Source: Paramecium octaurelia (lineage: Eukaryota > Ciliophora > Oligohymenophorea > Peniculida > Parameciidae). From it: a DNA stretch of 64,000 bases. Shown here one piece after another: positions 10,906-23,584 of the stretch (the first letter of the stretch is position 1; each line of letters opens with the position of its first letter). The stretch lies in the NCBI GenBank assembly GCA_905182995.1, contig CAJJDP010000096.1, positions 124,001 through 188,000 on the forward strand, written 5' to 3'. Below the pieces are notes generated by a model. That model was not told the origin of the DNA and did no database searches. It was given only the letters and a program-made list of their open reading frames with translations. A program made the translations under genes and the position numbers.

Positions 10906-12508
10906 TCATTATAAAACTCTTGCTAAGAGGCCATTCTGCTACGGAATCGTCTTATATTTGTACCAACATCTCTCTAGATTCATAATTTCGAAACTAAATC
11001 TAATAATAGTCAAATACTAAGTTTTATTTGTAATAATTCCGTAAAACAATACAACAATATATACACATTGATGGATAACCAAGAGAGCTATAAAAAGAGC
11101 GATCACAAAAGTGAAGTTGAGTACTATTTCATCCAAATCAAAATTAATCCCTTATGCATAGAAATCTTATAACTATTATAATCATAACAACTTACACAAA
11201 TAGATCATAAATCCTAAAAACTAAGTGATTATTAGTGTAAAGTAAAATAAATAAATCCCATCATCTTGTATACATTTCTTATAAAAAGATGAATGCATCT
11301 GGAAATTTGGATGACAACATTTGCAGTGATCACAATGTTCAGTCCTTGGCAACTTCACTATCATGCAATCTAAACACAATTAATCAGGTTCAAATTGAAT
11401 TTGAGTGCCTTAGTCTATTGATTAGATTATGTGTCTTATGAATGGTTTCTCAAGTATAACTTAATATTTACTTCTATTTCAACCATGCTATCACAAATTA
11501 AACTCATAGATTGATTATTGTTTTATTCATCTTATATGAACGGGACAATTGTTTGATCAATTTCTAAACACCCTTACACATCTCCAAATCCTTCATTTGA
11601 CATGTTAAAACTTGACACATTATTTCTATTATTTGTATAAAATGCATCTTTAGCAATAGAAGCATTCTCTATAATATAAAATAGAATAAAGTTAAAGAAT
11701 ACATTATACAACTATAAAAATAGTGATCCATGCTTCAAAATTGGCTCTTTAAATTCAGTAAATTTAGATAAGATGAATAAATTAAGAGATGTTATTGCAA
11801 TGAAACATATATGTTATTGGTGGTGCATTTTAAGGTAAGTTAAATATTTACTACGCCCATTATTTTTCTTTAGTAAGCTTTTAAGATAATTTTAACACTC
11901 ATAAGAGAGTTATTCTTAAGCTCTTGTTAATGGGGTTTTTTATTTCTTATCCATCTCAAATACATTAAATTTAAACAGATTTTTCAATATCTTCAGCATA
12001 AATAAATTGTTATTGTAGGCTGACCAATGTGCTAAGCTGCATCCATTAAGATCTTTAACGAATACTTCTGCTCCTCTATTATACAATCATATTTTTACTT
12101 GTATATCAAATATATAGCAATATAGGTTTAATTGCTTTTTATGGCAAACAGCAAAGGCGTAAAATTGTTTTGATCTTTGCTATTGATATTTACGCCTAAT
12201 TTCATTAGATGTTTAATTATTGACAATTATCCAAAATAGCATGCAATTAGAAATGGAGTTTATTGTATTGGATTTGGTTAATCGAGTATTTGCAGAGGGT
12301 TTTAACTGTAATTTTATATTAGGTGAATGACATAATGAGCTACCTCAACTTGCTTTTCAATTAATAAATTATGCAGCAAAGGTTACTGATTTTAGTATTA
12401 AAAAAGATGATAGAACTTGATATCCTTGGCTAGTAGCAAACAAATCAATTGGTATTATTTTCTCTTTGTTATTTCTTCAAATTATATGTCTTCATCAATT
12501 TAATTCAT
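10906..12508 (-). CDS. Ankyrin-repeat DHHC-type membrane protein with mutated active site
   Basis: Introns of 23, 23 and 30 nt leave 508 aa. The N-terminal half holds ankyrin-like repeats (HLMKLGVNINSKDQNNFTPL; RGAEVFVKDLNGCSLAHWSA). Hydrophobic segments follow, then a cysteine-rich domain laid out as in DHHC S-acyltransferases: CLDC, nine residues, HCDHC, then CC. Where the catalytic DHHC should be, the aligned residues are Q-M-H-S, so the acyl-accepting Cys is Ser. Two more hydrophobic helices (NFTFVIALFIALLVIH...) close the protein. Ankyrin plus DHHC architecture is known from Akr1 and zDHHC13/17. This member probably binds substrates or partners in Golgi or plasma membrane without acylating them. 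Start ATG is 12508 and stop is 10906-10908. Confidence 0.8.
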
Positions 12509-12531
12509 ATTATAATAAATCGCATTATAAT

Positions 12532-13082
12532 TCAAGATGAGGATGAATAATATATCATTAAATATTATAGTATTTCTAAAGTTTATACTAAAAACACACT
12601 CCAGAGAGATAACTGAATATAGAGTAATAGATGTTCCATAATCTCATACTAAACTTAAAAATGGTTTAGAAATTTTAAGTTTAAACATATTAGACTTCTT
12701 GTAATTATGGGAAAACGTCGCTAGATCAAGGGGTTTGTTGAGCAATCTCTAAAAATGAAAAATCGAATTTCTAAATTCTTAAAATTATCAATTTAATTAC
12801 AAACTCCAAAAAGTCTTCGTTGACAATGGGATATAATAGCATATTTAATGTTGAAAAACAATAATATTCAATTTGAATTCGGTTTGGGTCCTTGCAATGA
12901 TGATATGCTTTTAGTTTTTCCCCTTATAGATAGAGATCTATTTTCTATTCTGACCTTTGAGAATCCAAAAAGATTAATAAAAGTAATGTTCGTTTGATTA
13001 ATATCTTAATTGAGTTATTTGTTTTAAATGAAGGAGAGTTAATCCTTTAACTTTGGAATTTAGGAATGCTTATGTCGTGCAT
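12532..13082 (-). CDS. Unrecognised protein, about 175 aa
   Basis: ATG 13082 begins MHDISIPKFQ. One 23-nt intron follows ...VNEDFLEF, and the frame then runs to TGA 12534-12532 (175 aa). If the intron is not used the frame ends earlier, at TGA 12728-12726. No domain or signal peptide is recognised. The stop lies 24 bases from the start of the ankyrin/DHHC-type gene on the same strand. The frame choice rests on length and composition, so the model is tentative. Confidence 0.45.
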
Positions 13083-13532
13083 AATCAACCACCTTAATGA
13101 TTCCTCTAGTATAATCAAATTCAAATGACATGTAAATGTATTAAAATATTTAAAAATATTGAACACTTTAATGTTATTAGGTAATTATTGCGTATGCTTT
13201 AAATTATAGTGAATATGATGATGAATTATAAGAGAAATTAATATTGATATAAATTATATTGGGATGGGGACAAATATATTATATTGATTAAAATTTGATA
13301 TAATCTAATGATTGACCTTTAAATATAAGAGTTCTTTAATTATTAATGTTTTTTTACTAAATATTCATTAAATTGTAGAAAATTGCAAAGAAAAATAAAA
13401 ATAACAAAAGTCTCTTTCTCTAAATTCCCTCTTGAAAATTGTATTTTACATCAGACTGAACATTCATTTGTTGAAGAATCATTAAAGAATTCATAAAATT
13501 TAAATAAGTAATTTATACAAATAAAATTGGAG
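13083..13532. other. AT-rich intergenic spacer
   Basis: Divergent spacer between a minus-strand gene and the TTLL-like gene. It is very AT-rich with no coherent frame and no clear repeat. It presumably carries both promoters. Confidence 0.5.
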
Positions 13533-15671
13533 ATGAACTTAAAAATGCCCTCAATTCTTAAATTCCCAACTGAACCAAATAGGCAAATAAGTCATTCAAT
13601 AAAGGATTTAGACAATACGAAAAATTATGATCAAATATAACTACAAAACTCAAAATCATATTTGATTGGAAGTCATTATTTTCAACCATCTCTCAAAGTA
13701 TTAAATGGCTAAAAACAGCAATTGTTTATTAACTAAAAATCAAATCTTTAAAATCAAAGCTTTCTAGACCACTCTAATGCGGAGTCGTTAGGAAGTCCAT
13801 TCTCAAAAAGAGATGATAAAATCGATGATGGTTTTACAAATTTTAGAGGAAGAGAAAAATCCCTAAAACCTCAATTATCACCTTATCTCACTAATTAATA
13901 ATCACTTTCAACAATCAATAACCTACAAAGTTAAAGAAAAATTTTAGAAAATGCACTAGATGATAGTAGATTTCAGGTTGGTAAATAAAAAAAAATTGAT
14001 GAATCCCCTCAGCTCTAAATTGCTAAAAATGGGTATTTCCATAATTTTCAGCAAATCAAAAATCTAAAGCATTTAATACCCTTTTAAATAGAAAAATCTG
14101 TAAAGGAGAAGCCTATATAAAAATAGATAGAACAGGTTTTATCTCCGAGATCACCTGAGAAAAACCTGTCTTACCCTTTAAAAAAACCACTTTTTAGATC
14201 TAAGGAAACGTTAGAAAAAATTAATAATAAATAATTACAAAGAAAAAAATCAATACATCTCCCGCAAATTTAAAATAATGAAGATATAATAAATAGAAAA
14301 CTCAAGTGTTTTTTGAGAACCCTCTTTGAAAATTAATGCATGCATATGATATATGTTAGACCTTCAGCAATTAGGATCTAAAGGTACCTTATTAAAGATG
14401 CAAAACATGAGGAGGTAGTGAAAAAATGTTTTAGTTATAGATGGTGGTGGTAAGAGTCTAATAATTAAGATGAAGAAATTGAATTCTTTTGGTATTCCCA
14501 AGCTTCCATATCTTTTTTAAGCAAATAAGGATAACGACATATAAGCGATAAAATAGAATTTCAACCTTTTGAATAGGTATTAAAGAAATCTGAAGGAGTT
14601 GAGGATTAGATGAAATATGCTATTGAAAATAAACTTAATTTATTGTCACCCTAAATTAAGGTGCATAATCATATAGATCTTGCATAACCCTTATGGACCA
14701 AAAAAAATTTGATTTGTTCAATAATTAAATATTGCCAATTGACAAGATAATATGTAGAAAATTTAGTTCCTCTGTCTATGGTTGTAGATTATGTAGGTGA
14801 GAATCTGCTTTATGCATTCTTGAAAAATTACAAAACATCAAATAATGTTTGGCTTCTGAGAAAGAGTGATTTATAAGAGGAAGATAAAATTCTTGTATGT
14901 CAAAATACATAAAGTGTTTTTAATTATCTTAATGAATAATTCAAGATGCCTAATAGAAATTAGTAGAGCTTTATAATTTAATAATATATTCGTCCAATAG
15001 AAATTCAAGAAATCGAATTAGATTTATGCTATTACTTATTGATTACTCAAATAAATGGAATTGTAAGAGGATATCTCTTCTAATAATTTTATGGGTAAAA
15101 ATCAGAAATAACAATTTCTGAATTTGAGAATGGATCCTCTATTTATTTTTTAGAGAACTCAAACTCAAAAATCAACAATTAGTATATTTCGATGAAGAAT
15201 ATTTTGGACCACCTTTATCTATATAATTTTGATTATGACTCTACGATATACCCAAAAATAAAGTAGATATTGGGAGAATATTTGAAGTCGATATTTATTT
15301 AGATGCCAGTCAAGGATCACAATTTTGAGGTATTAAAATCTTATTAAAAATAGTTGATAAAAGTAGTTATGTTAATTGATAATAAGGGTAAACCCTGTTT
15401 AATTAGCACAAAGCCAAATCCCATATTAGACTAAGATGTGGAATTTATGAAAGATTTCGCGTCGCAGCTGATTGATAATGTGTTTCAACTTGGATTAGAT
15501 ATATTGTTTCCTCCTCCTTCAATATGGCCAAAAGAGAAAAAGAGACTAATAGAGAATTATTGGGAAACTAATGACTTTGAATTAGTTTTCGATTCGAGGA
15601 TAGATGGATAAGGATTAAAATCATTATTCGAAGAAACGCTATATGAAAATTATAATGATGATGAATTGTGA
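13533..15671 (+). CDS. Divergent tubulin-tyrosine-ligase-like (TTLL) protein, probably inactive
   Basis: One uninterrupted frame of 712 aa, ATG 13533 to TGA 15669. The first 270 residues are a polar, low-complexity N-terminus. A TTL-like domain spans roughly residues 370-690. The order of landmarks fits: NNVWLLRKSD at the WI-(V/L)-KP position, then FIIQQYIRPIEIQEIELDLC where active enzymes have QKYI...GRKFDIR, then VVMLIDNKGKPCLISTKPNP where active enzymes have D...PWLLEVNxxP. Here the Glu and Asn that bind Mg-ATP are Ser and Lys, and the Arg of FDIR is lost. TTLL enzymes add Tyr, Glu or Gly to tubulin in cilia; this member may be a structural or regulatory relative. Family assignment rests on the pattern of short matches. 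Confidence 0.65.
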
Positions 15672-15715
15672 CTGTTATTTTACTTTAAAATATTATGAAT
15701 TATTTGCAAGATTTA

Positions 15716-16345
15716 TCAAACAATTATGGGGAGACATATGTTGGAATAAAATTGAAAATGAGCTGAGTGATAAACATTGATAATTAAGTATATCATTCTG
15801 CTTGCTAGTTCATAGATTCTTATTGTACACTCAATCTTTAAGTTAAACCTGAAAAATTTAGGATTGGATTTCTATTTAAACCTCAATAATTACCCCTTTT
15901 AATCTTTAATTTATCGATTTTCCATCATTCCTTAAACTAGATCTCTTTTACAAACATCTATAAAAAAATTCATTACACTTTCTCTTGTATTGATATCATC
16001 ATCATTGTCGTATGCTTCTTATAAGAGATTTTAATATTCCGATTTGATGCCAAGCTAATGATCTGTGTAAAGGGGGAATTTGAATTTGATTTTGGAATCA
16101 GTTTGAGACTCCAATTCTACATATTTCTATGTTGGCTTTTTCTTTTAAGAGACTGTTGATTGTTAAAGGGACAAAGAGTATTATTCCCAGCTTATTTTTT
16201 ATGGTGGAATATTCTCCTTGCCGAAATCAATCTTGAATAATGGCATGTGAGAACAGCTGGGAGGTTTTGGAAAGGGATGAAGAAAAATAGATGTGGGACG
16301 CCTTTCTGCTGAGAGTGATTAAGATTTTGGAGGTGAGTAATTCAT
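15716..16345 (-). CDS. Unrecognised protein, 209 aa
   Basis: A single frame from ATG 16345 (MNYSPPKSQSLSAERRP) to TGA 15718-15716, exactly 210 codons, no intron needed. The N-terminal third is rich in Ser and Pro and includes FGKENIPPQKISW. The rest is charged and helical. No domain is recognised. It is convergent with the TTLL-like gene (44 bases between stops) and divergent from the small membrane protein at 16428. Confidence 0.6.
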
Positions 16346-16427
16346 TTCTGAGAATAATTTGGCGCACTATTAATTTAAATTTAAAAATTATATTAGAAAT
16401 CTATTTATATAATTTCTAAACTAGAAA

Positions 16428-16997
16428 ATGCAAATTGAATAATTGGAAGAGGAAGAGCATTCGATTCAAGCTCTGAGAGCGAAATACAAGGCCATGATAT
16501 CAGTCTAGATACTGGATGTTGTTATTAGATGTCTAATTGGAAGCATGTGGGCCTTGATTACCTATTCTTCTATTTTAGCATTCATTAAATTGTTCAGGAT
16601 TGTGTCCAACCAATACAAATACAATTATTATAGGGATAAGTGGGAGAAGGAAGTGACTTAGTACGAAGACGAGGATTGCATAAATCAAACCAACGAGAAA
16701 TACAAAAAAATAATAATCCAATATCATGATCGTTTGGAGAAATACGACAAAAAAATACAATAAGGCTTATACAGATACACATTCTTGATTATCCTTGTAT
16801 TTGGATTGAATATAGCATGGTGGTATTTCGATTACATGAGATCATGTATGGGTTATGGGTTCGTGGTGTTTATAATATATCAAACCTATTGTTTATTGGA
16901 TAGAAAGTACATAAAGCCGTATTTTGAGAGACGCGCACAAGAAAAAGAGAAAAAGAGATTGGATGCAGAAATTGCAAAAAATAAGAAACAAAACTGA
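16428..16997 (+). CDS. Small multipass membrane protein, unknown function
   Basis: ATG 16428 to TGA 16995 gives 189 aa without introns. An acidic, helical N-terminus leads into a hydrophobic segment near residues 38-58. A charged, Tyr-rich coiled region follows, and then two hydrophobic segments near residues 118-136 and 142-158 (FLIILVFGLNIAWWYF; GFVVFIIYQTYCLL). The tail is very basic (KEKKRLDAEIAKNKKQN). The layout of a central coil between membrane segments recalls ER-shaping or GET/WRB-like proteins, but no motif supports a specific name. Confidence 0.65.
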
Positions 16998-17357
16998 ATA
17001 TCGTATATTTAATAAATTGTATTTATATGAGTGATTTATATATACCTTTTTATTAGAGATTAATAGATATAAACAATAATTGTATGAAATCTTCTAAAAA
17101 CCGTTGATTAAGAATATTTGGAATATTCAAATAAACCTGGGTGATGTTTTGAATATTCCACATAAATTGTAAGGTGCATATTATTCGAAATAGAATCTAT
17201 TGCTACTTAATTATGATAAGTCTAAAAATAGATAAACTATGAAATAAATATTAAAATTTATTATCAAATATTTATTCTAATTATGAATAATCAATAAAAT
17301 ATTCTGATATAAATATAATTCCTTATTACAAAGTGTAAATGACATAAATTTAATCTA
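16998..17357. other. AT-rich intergenic spacer
   Basis: Convergent 3' flank between the membrane-protein gene and the Na+/H+ exchanger. I see no gene, repeat or hairpin worth naming. Confidence 0.5.
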
Positions 17358-20300
17358 TCATGTAATATTTATCTTGCTCAACTCCATAATAGAATTTCTC
17401 TTGATCTCTGAATATCTTTCGTGAATTTCTTAATCTCTTTGACTATCTAATTTAAGTTCCTTCATTCGCTTCATCTGGAGCACTTCTATTGGTTCATCAA
17501 AAGTAAAGCAGGTTGCATATTATACAGTAGTAAAAAGCCCTTCACTTGGAGGAATATAACTTAAAATATACTAATGATGACTTACTCATATTTATAGTAT
17601 GTGTTAGCCTTAGAATCTTGTACTTCTCCAGAAAACAAGAAGCCTCCATGAGTAAATTCAGTTTGAGATAGTGCTGAGAGTTTGATTAGCTTACATTTAT
17701 TTCTTAAGAACTCATTCAATCTCTTTAAATCCATCTAAGCAAGAGGGCCGACTTTACTCTCATACCATTTTCTAATGTATTCTAAAAAGGATATGAAAGT
17801 GATAAATACCAAGAGAGTGTAGATAAACCTTGAATTCAAATTCTTTATTTCTGATCATAACTTCTTTGATTACTTTGGTAGGTAAGGCGTACAATTAGGA
17901 TTCTACAGCTGCTTTAGCCGTGCTCATATGCACACCATCCACAATAAGACTCTAATGGGTAATTAGAGATCCCAATCCCTTAGTAATGAGAATTCCATTA
18001 AAATCATTGACAACGTATCCTCTCATGATAATGTATACTTCACTGCATTCATCCCCTTTGGCATAGATAACTTATCCTAAGACATACTTCTTTTCTATAG
18101 CAACCTTTTTGATAATATCCAAATCAGTAAGAGAGATCTCTTAAAAGATTGGGAATTACATTGCAACAACATGGAAAGAGGGAAGACTCATATCATATGA
18201 ATGACTCTCTAATTTGACAAGTTTGTTGTTAATGTCTTTCAATAAGATCTTATATTCTTTATCATCAATGAGACCTCGACGTTGCGTAGATTGAAGATGT
18301 TCAATGGAGTGTGTCAAAATAGAGAAGGAAGCCTTTTTGGTTTGAAGGACTCTGACGATTTCAGGGAAACTCCCATTTAAAGTACCAAAGTAAGTCTATG
18401 CCTTTTCAATATCTCTTTTTAATTCTTCTTAAATAATAGATATAGCTTCCTTATTCATAGGGAAATTGTCTGCCAACTTCAATGCCTCTTCTGCACATAT
18501 AATAAATGAGGATGTCACATCATAAACTAAACCGAGATGTTTGATCAAATATTCCCTTGCAAAGTATCCAATGAGAAACTTCTGTTTCACTTTAAAAAAG
18601 AAATTGACACTACAAAGATTCATAAAATTCTTGTATAATTCATCCCAAATTTCAAGATTATCATTTAATTTATCTAATCCAACATCACTGGATTCTACCA
18701 GCATCCTTACCGTTTATTCTTCAACAAGACCTTCTTCATATTTATGATAATACAATCCTTTCAGAATTCTATAGACTCTATATCTGACCTCTCCAAAAAC
18801 ATCCTGATTTGGCAATCCTTCATAGATCATTTCTTAAAACCCCTTCTTTTAGATGAAATTTTTAATATCTTATTCCACTTTATCAATTTTGTCAATAAAA
18901 TCCTATTGTCCAATCAGATTACCCACAGTCATCCAATCAGTCATGTTATAGAAATCATCAGTCTCCAATTCCTTGACTAAATCCTATTGAATAACAATCA
19001 ACTCCTCCAAATATTTCTTATACACCTTCTTTTTCACAATTGGTTCATCTATCATCTTAACACATTTAACCAAAGTCTTGCAAGTAGTTCCATTGATCAT
19101 ATTGGTGATTAAGGCCATGGCAGCAGCATAGAAAACAGCTAAATGTCTAAAACGAGCAGGTAGATCCTCATCACAACCTACCATCAAGGAGAGTGTTAGT
19201 CCCAATCCTCCTCTTAATCCTCCATAGACCAAGACAATCAACTCAGACTTTGATATTGGGTATCCAAAACCTTAAATTCATAATCGATATTACATTTTAA
19301 AAATGGATAGAATGTCAGAACCATTAAAAATCTAGCCAAAATCATTAAGAAATAGAATCCAATCATTTTATAGTAGTCTGAACTCAATATTAGTTTCTCC
19401 TCCATAATTTCTATACCGACAATGATACCTACCAATAGGAACACAAGAGTATCACAGCTATATTACACAAATCCCCAAACTGCATGAACTGAATGCTCAA
19501 CTGAAGCCCTTATCCTTGTTCTCCCATAAGCACACCAAAACAAACCTAAACCTACTACTGCCAAAAGTCCACTTGTTTAAAAAAATTCGAATTCTGCCCA
19601 ATAAAATGTAAAATATGTAAATACGAATGTCAACCAAGTTACTTCAATATCATCACCCAATATTCTTTTGGTCCACAAAGCAACCAGCACACCCAATATT
19701 AGACCCATCACTGGTCCCAAAAGCGATGTCCTTATGAAACTTAACACTATGTCCCCTCCGTTAACTGCCTCTCCTTTTCCACTCGAAGCTTTTGAAATAT
19801 TGTTAAAAACATTAAAGAAAACCATTGCAACTCCATCATTGAGTAATGCCTCCCTAAAATATAACATCGAATTCATACCCTTCAATCAAATGATTAAAAG
19901 CTGGATTTGCTCCTAATTCCTTCAAGAGTGCAACTACTGCCACAGGATCAGTAGCTGATAACACTGATCCCAATGTAAATGCCTCGTACCAGTTCATATC
20001 ATCATCGCTATACTACAGAATGATCTTAAAGCATGCTCCCAACAATATAGCTCCCTTTTATATAAATTATATAAAATTACCCATCCACATCCAGGCCCTG
20101 CCAAGAGCAAGATATTAATGATTTAGTACTTGAAAGTGTACCAGTCACAGTTAAAAGCTGACTCGAACAAGAGAACTGGAATAAAAATGAAGACGATCAA
20201 ATGAGGATGCATTTTAGATAAAATGTAAGCACTATTCCCTATTTTCCCAAGATATTCCTACGATAGACCAATAGCCAAACCAAGAGCAAGAATCATAGGA

Positions 20301-20502
20301 GAGTAGGGGATGCTAATGATATTAAACTCTCCTACTTGGTCTTCTTATTTAATTCCCTCAAGATTAGTCCACAAATCAGACCTAAAACAAGGAAATGTAT
20401 AAGCTGCGCAGATTCTTCCATCTTATGCTCATCTCTCCATAACGAGTCTTTTTGTATTGAATCAAAATTTTCATTTTCGCTACCCAATTCATCAGACGAC
20501 AT
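17358..20502 (-). CDS. Na+/H+ exchanger with C-terminal cyclic-nucleotide-binding-like domain (SOS1/SLC9C type)
   Basis: ATG 20502 to TGA 17360-17358. Six introns (23, 26, 25, 23, 28, 26 nt) leave 997 aa. Residues ~25-460 form the CPA1 exchanger core of about a dozen membrane helices, with NIPYSPMILALGLAIG, PVLLFESAFNCDW, LSATDPVAVVALLKELGA, EALLNDGVAMVFF and VYGGLRGGLGLTLSL. The ATDPVAVVALL helix and the LLFESAF and LLNDG segments carry the residues expected of a working antiporter. A cytosolic region follows, then a cNMP-binding-like fold (VLGQVIYAKGDECSEVYIIM). No Arg-rich voltage sensor is seen, so the layout is nearer to plant SOS1 than to sperm SLC9C. Likely role: Na+ extrusion or pH control at the cell or ciliary membrane. 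Confidence 0.92.
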
Positions 20503-20918
20503 TTATTAATAATACGATTTAAGGGAGCAATTTAATATGATTTTTATATTGTCTAAACAATAAGATATGTTACAATTTTATATAGTTTCTAATATATATC
20601 TCATTTAATCATAATTCTTTATTATTAATATTTATTTAACATAATATTTTGTTCATAAATCTTATTATCATTAATATTTATATAACATCAATTCCTTACA
20701 GCCTCTTATTTATTTTGATCTTCTAAGTTTTATTACTCAAACCTATTCTGCTTTATTACACCTATTTGTATTATCAAAACAAAATAAATGAGTGGTTAGA
20801 TGACATTAAATTATTTTCTCTAAACGATAGTTAACCAAACCATTATAAACAGTCACTGAATCTTTATTAACATGAAACTTTGCATTTCCAGTTTGACGAT
20901 CTAAATTCCTAAAGGCTT
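20503..20918. other. AT-rich intergenic spacer
   Basis: Upstream flank of the exchanger gene. A short minus-strand reading frame beginning MLKAFRNLDRQ (about 20780-20930) is visible but has no upstream support. Otherwise nothing is recognised. Confidence 0.4.
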
Positions 20919-21187
20919 TCAACATTTTTGTAGAAGGAAAATCAAAAAACTTTTTAAATTTAGACTTTTGTCTAAGGAATTTGCTGAAACTTTTTTATTT
21001 CTTTTTTTTAAAAGTTCAGCTAAAGACTCATATATTATTTATAAAATTCTAAAAATAGAAAATTTCATATATAAAAATTTATCTTAACCACAAACCTATC
21101 AACAATTTTAAAGCTGAAATCATATATGTGTCTAAAGTACTTAAATACTATATACCATATTGTTTGATTCTTCGGTCTTCTCTTCAT
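20919..21187 (-). CDS. Possible small gene, weakly supported
   Basis: A candidate starting MKRRPKNQTIW at ATG 21187 continues through one ordinary 24-nt intron and a second, unusually long candidate intron into a basic helical stretch (ESLAELLKKRNKKVSAN) that ends at TGA 20921-20919. The second intron, about 47 nt, is out of line with the others in the window, so the model may be wrong. No homology is recognised. Confidence 0.25.
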
Positions 21188-21265
21188 TTTTGAGTAATGA
21201 GTCCAAACACAATTTATTATTTTAGTATATTGTTAATTAAAAATGTATAATCATTTAAATTATAT

Positions 21266-23370
21266 TCAACTAATTTATAATAACTTTTTGATCTCTTCTG
21301 CTGAAAGTGTTTCTCTCTTTACTAATTCTGTAGCCAAGTCCTTCAATTTTGATTCATTCACTTTTAACAAATTTTTGACTCTATTATATGATTCCTATGT
21401 AATTGTTAAATTTATGATACTTCCAATATTTTCTTAACTTCCATGTCAACCATGTAATCAAACTGATCACTAGTTTTAATTCTATCACTTTAAATTGAAA
21501 TCAAAGATATTTTGTCATCCATTCCTAATTATTTAACAAACATGTAAGCAAGGTCAGTAGCTTTGGCCAAATCATTACTACATCCACTAGTGATATCATC
21601 TTTTCCCAAAAATAGATCTTCAGCAGCTCTACCACCCATAGCCACATCAATTGATGCAATGATTCCCTTTCTTGTGTAATTAAGTTGATCCTTCTCTGGG
21701 AGCATAGCTGTCTAAATGTAATAAATTATAATAAATACAAATCCCAAGGCTCCACCTCTTGGTAGAATTGTAACTTTATGAAGAGGCATGGCTCCTTCAG
21801 TCAATAAACTGGTTAAAGCATGTCCACCTTCATGATAAGCAGTCATCAACTTCTCCTTATCACTAACATGCATATTCTTCCTACCTACTCCCATAGCAAT
21901 TCTATCTATTGCAAACTCAAAGTCCTCAGTTGTTGCAGTTTATCTATCATATTTAATGGCATTTAAAATTGCAACATTGACCATATTTTAAATATCAGCT
22001 CCACTGAATCCACTGGTCTGTCTTGCCAAGTTGGATGGCAATACTTTTTGAACATCGTATTTGATCTTTTACAAGTAATAGGAAAATATCTATTCCCTAC
22101 CTTTCACATCTGGCAATGGCACATGAATCATTTTATCAAATCTTCCTGGTCTTTTGAGAGCTGGATCAAGAACCTATAATGATAGTAGTATAATCATCAT
22201 ACCTATTCAAAATTGGTGGCTCCAATTACGATCACACTTTCACTCTATTTAAATCCATCCATTTCTGTCAATATTTGGTTGATGGTGTCTCTGGAATAGC
22301 CTGGATCCTATGCCCTTCTTCTGCCTCCAATACTATCGATTTCATCTATGAAAATAATAGAAGGGGCCTTTTGTCTTGCAGCCTTAAAAATTTCCCTAAC
22401 ACGTGAAGCTCCAACTCCAACAAACATTTCATCAAATTCTGATCCAGATTTATAAAAGAATGCACATCCTGCTTCTCCTGCCAAAGCTCTTGCCAAAAGG
22501 GTTTTACCTGTTCCTGGAGGGCCAACAAGTAAAATTCCTTTTGGCAATTTTGCACCTGAATCAGTATACTTTTTAGGATGCTTCAAGAATTCTACTATTT
22601 CTTCTAATTCTTCTTTAAATTCATCTATTCCCAAAACATCATTAAATCGCGTAGGAATATTTCTTTCTTCTTAAACTGCTTGATTGTTGCGTAGGATGTT
22701 ATAAAAGCGATCAATTCTACCACCTCCTTGTTCAGGAACGTCTTTCTAGTTTTTCTCATTTTTTGACTTAGATTGACCTGGTTAGAAGAAATACATCATC
22801 TAATAAAGAATGGCTGCAGTTATCAATAATTAGATCATCCCTGGAAGTATTAGTGATCTACGCTTGTCCCCATATTGATTGGATTTCAAATTTGTTACTG
22901 CAATCCCATATTATTCTTATAATTATTGATGTTATTTTGGACTAGCATTTTCACGAAAGTCATCTACTCATTAAAATTTTTATCCTACCTGTTTATTTGA
23001 ATATACGAAGTGCTTCATCATATAATTACATGCGATTCAATTATCGAACATACTTGAATGCCTTCTCAGGATTTTGAGGATCAGAAGCAAATTCCTTTTG
23101 CAAGAGACGCAAGTTTTAAATATTTTATTGATTCACAAGGAACGTGGCATCCGGTTAGATAAAGGGTTGGAAGTCAAACTTATGATCAGGAATGTTGACA
23201 GCCTTTTTAATTAAATCATCCTTATTTAAACTAAATGGACTTTGTAAAAGTTTAAAAGTAGGCTCTAGTATAGAAACATTACCATCTTACTTCTAAAATT
23301 GAATAACGACTTATACACAAATCCCCAGAGGAACTACAATAAGATTTATAATAATTACAGGTCCTTTCAT
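21266..23370 (-). CDS. YME1: Mitochondrial i-AAA protease, YME1/FtsH family
   Basis: The gene reads from ATG 23370 to TGA 21268-21266 with several small introns. A hydrophobic N-terminal segment ([20 protein letters not shown]) and a second membrane segment near 22830 precede the AAA module. That module has Walker A GPPGTGKT, Walker B IIFIDEID, and [18 protein letters not shown]. The sequences [16 protein letters not shown] and [20 protein letters not shown] are typical of the YME1 branch. The M41 peptidase domain has the zinc site HEGGH in [14 protein letters not shown]. The family forms hexamers in the mitochondrial inner membrane that degrade misfolded or unassembled proteins. All catalytic motifs are intact. 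Confidence 0.92.
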
Positions 23371-23584
23371 TGCGATAAAATGCACAAATTAATAATAATT
23401 AATGTATATCTAATGTATTAGAAATCTAAACTATTTTCTTTAGACTCAATCTTTCTTCACCCTCAATTGAGTGTTTCCCCACAATATTATAAATTAGATT
23501 AATTCTATGACGCCTGCTCAATTGATTAATAATTATATTCTCCTTTTTTAACTGGACTATAAAATATGTATTTAATAATTTAAA

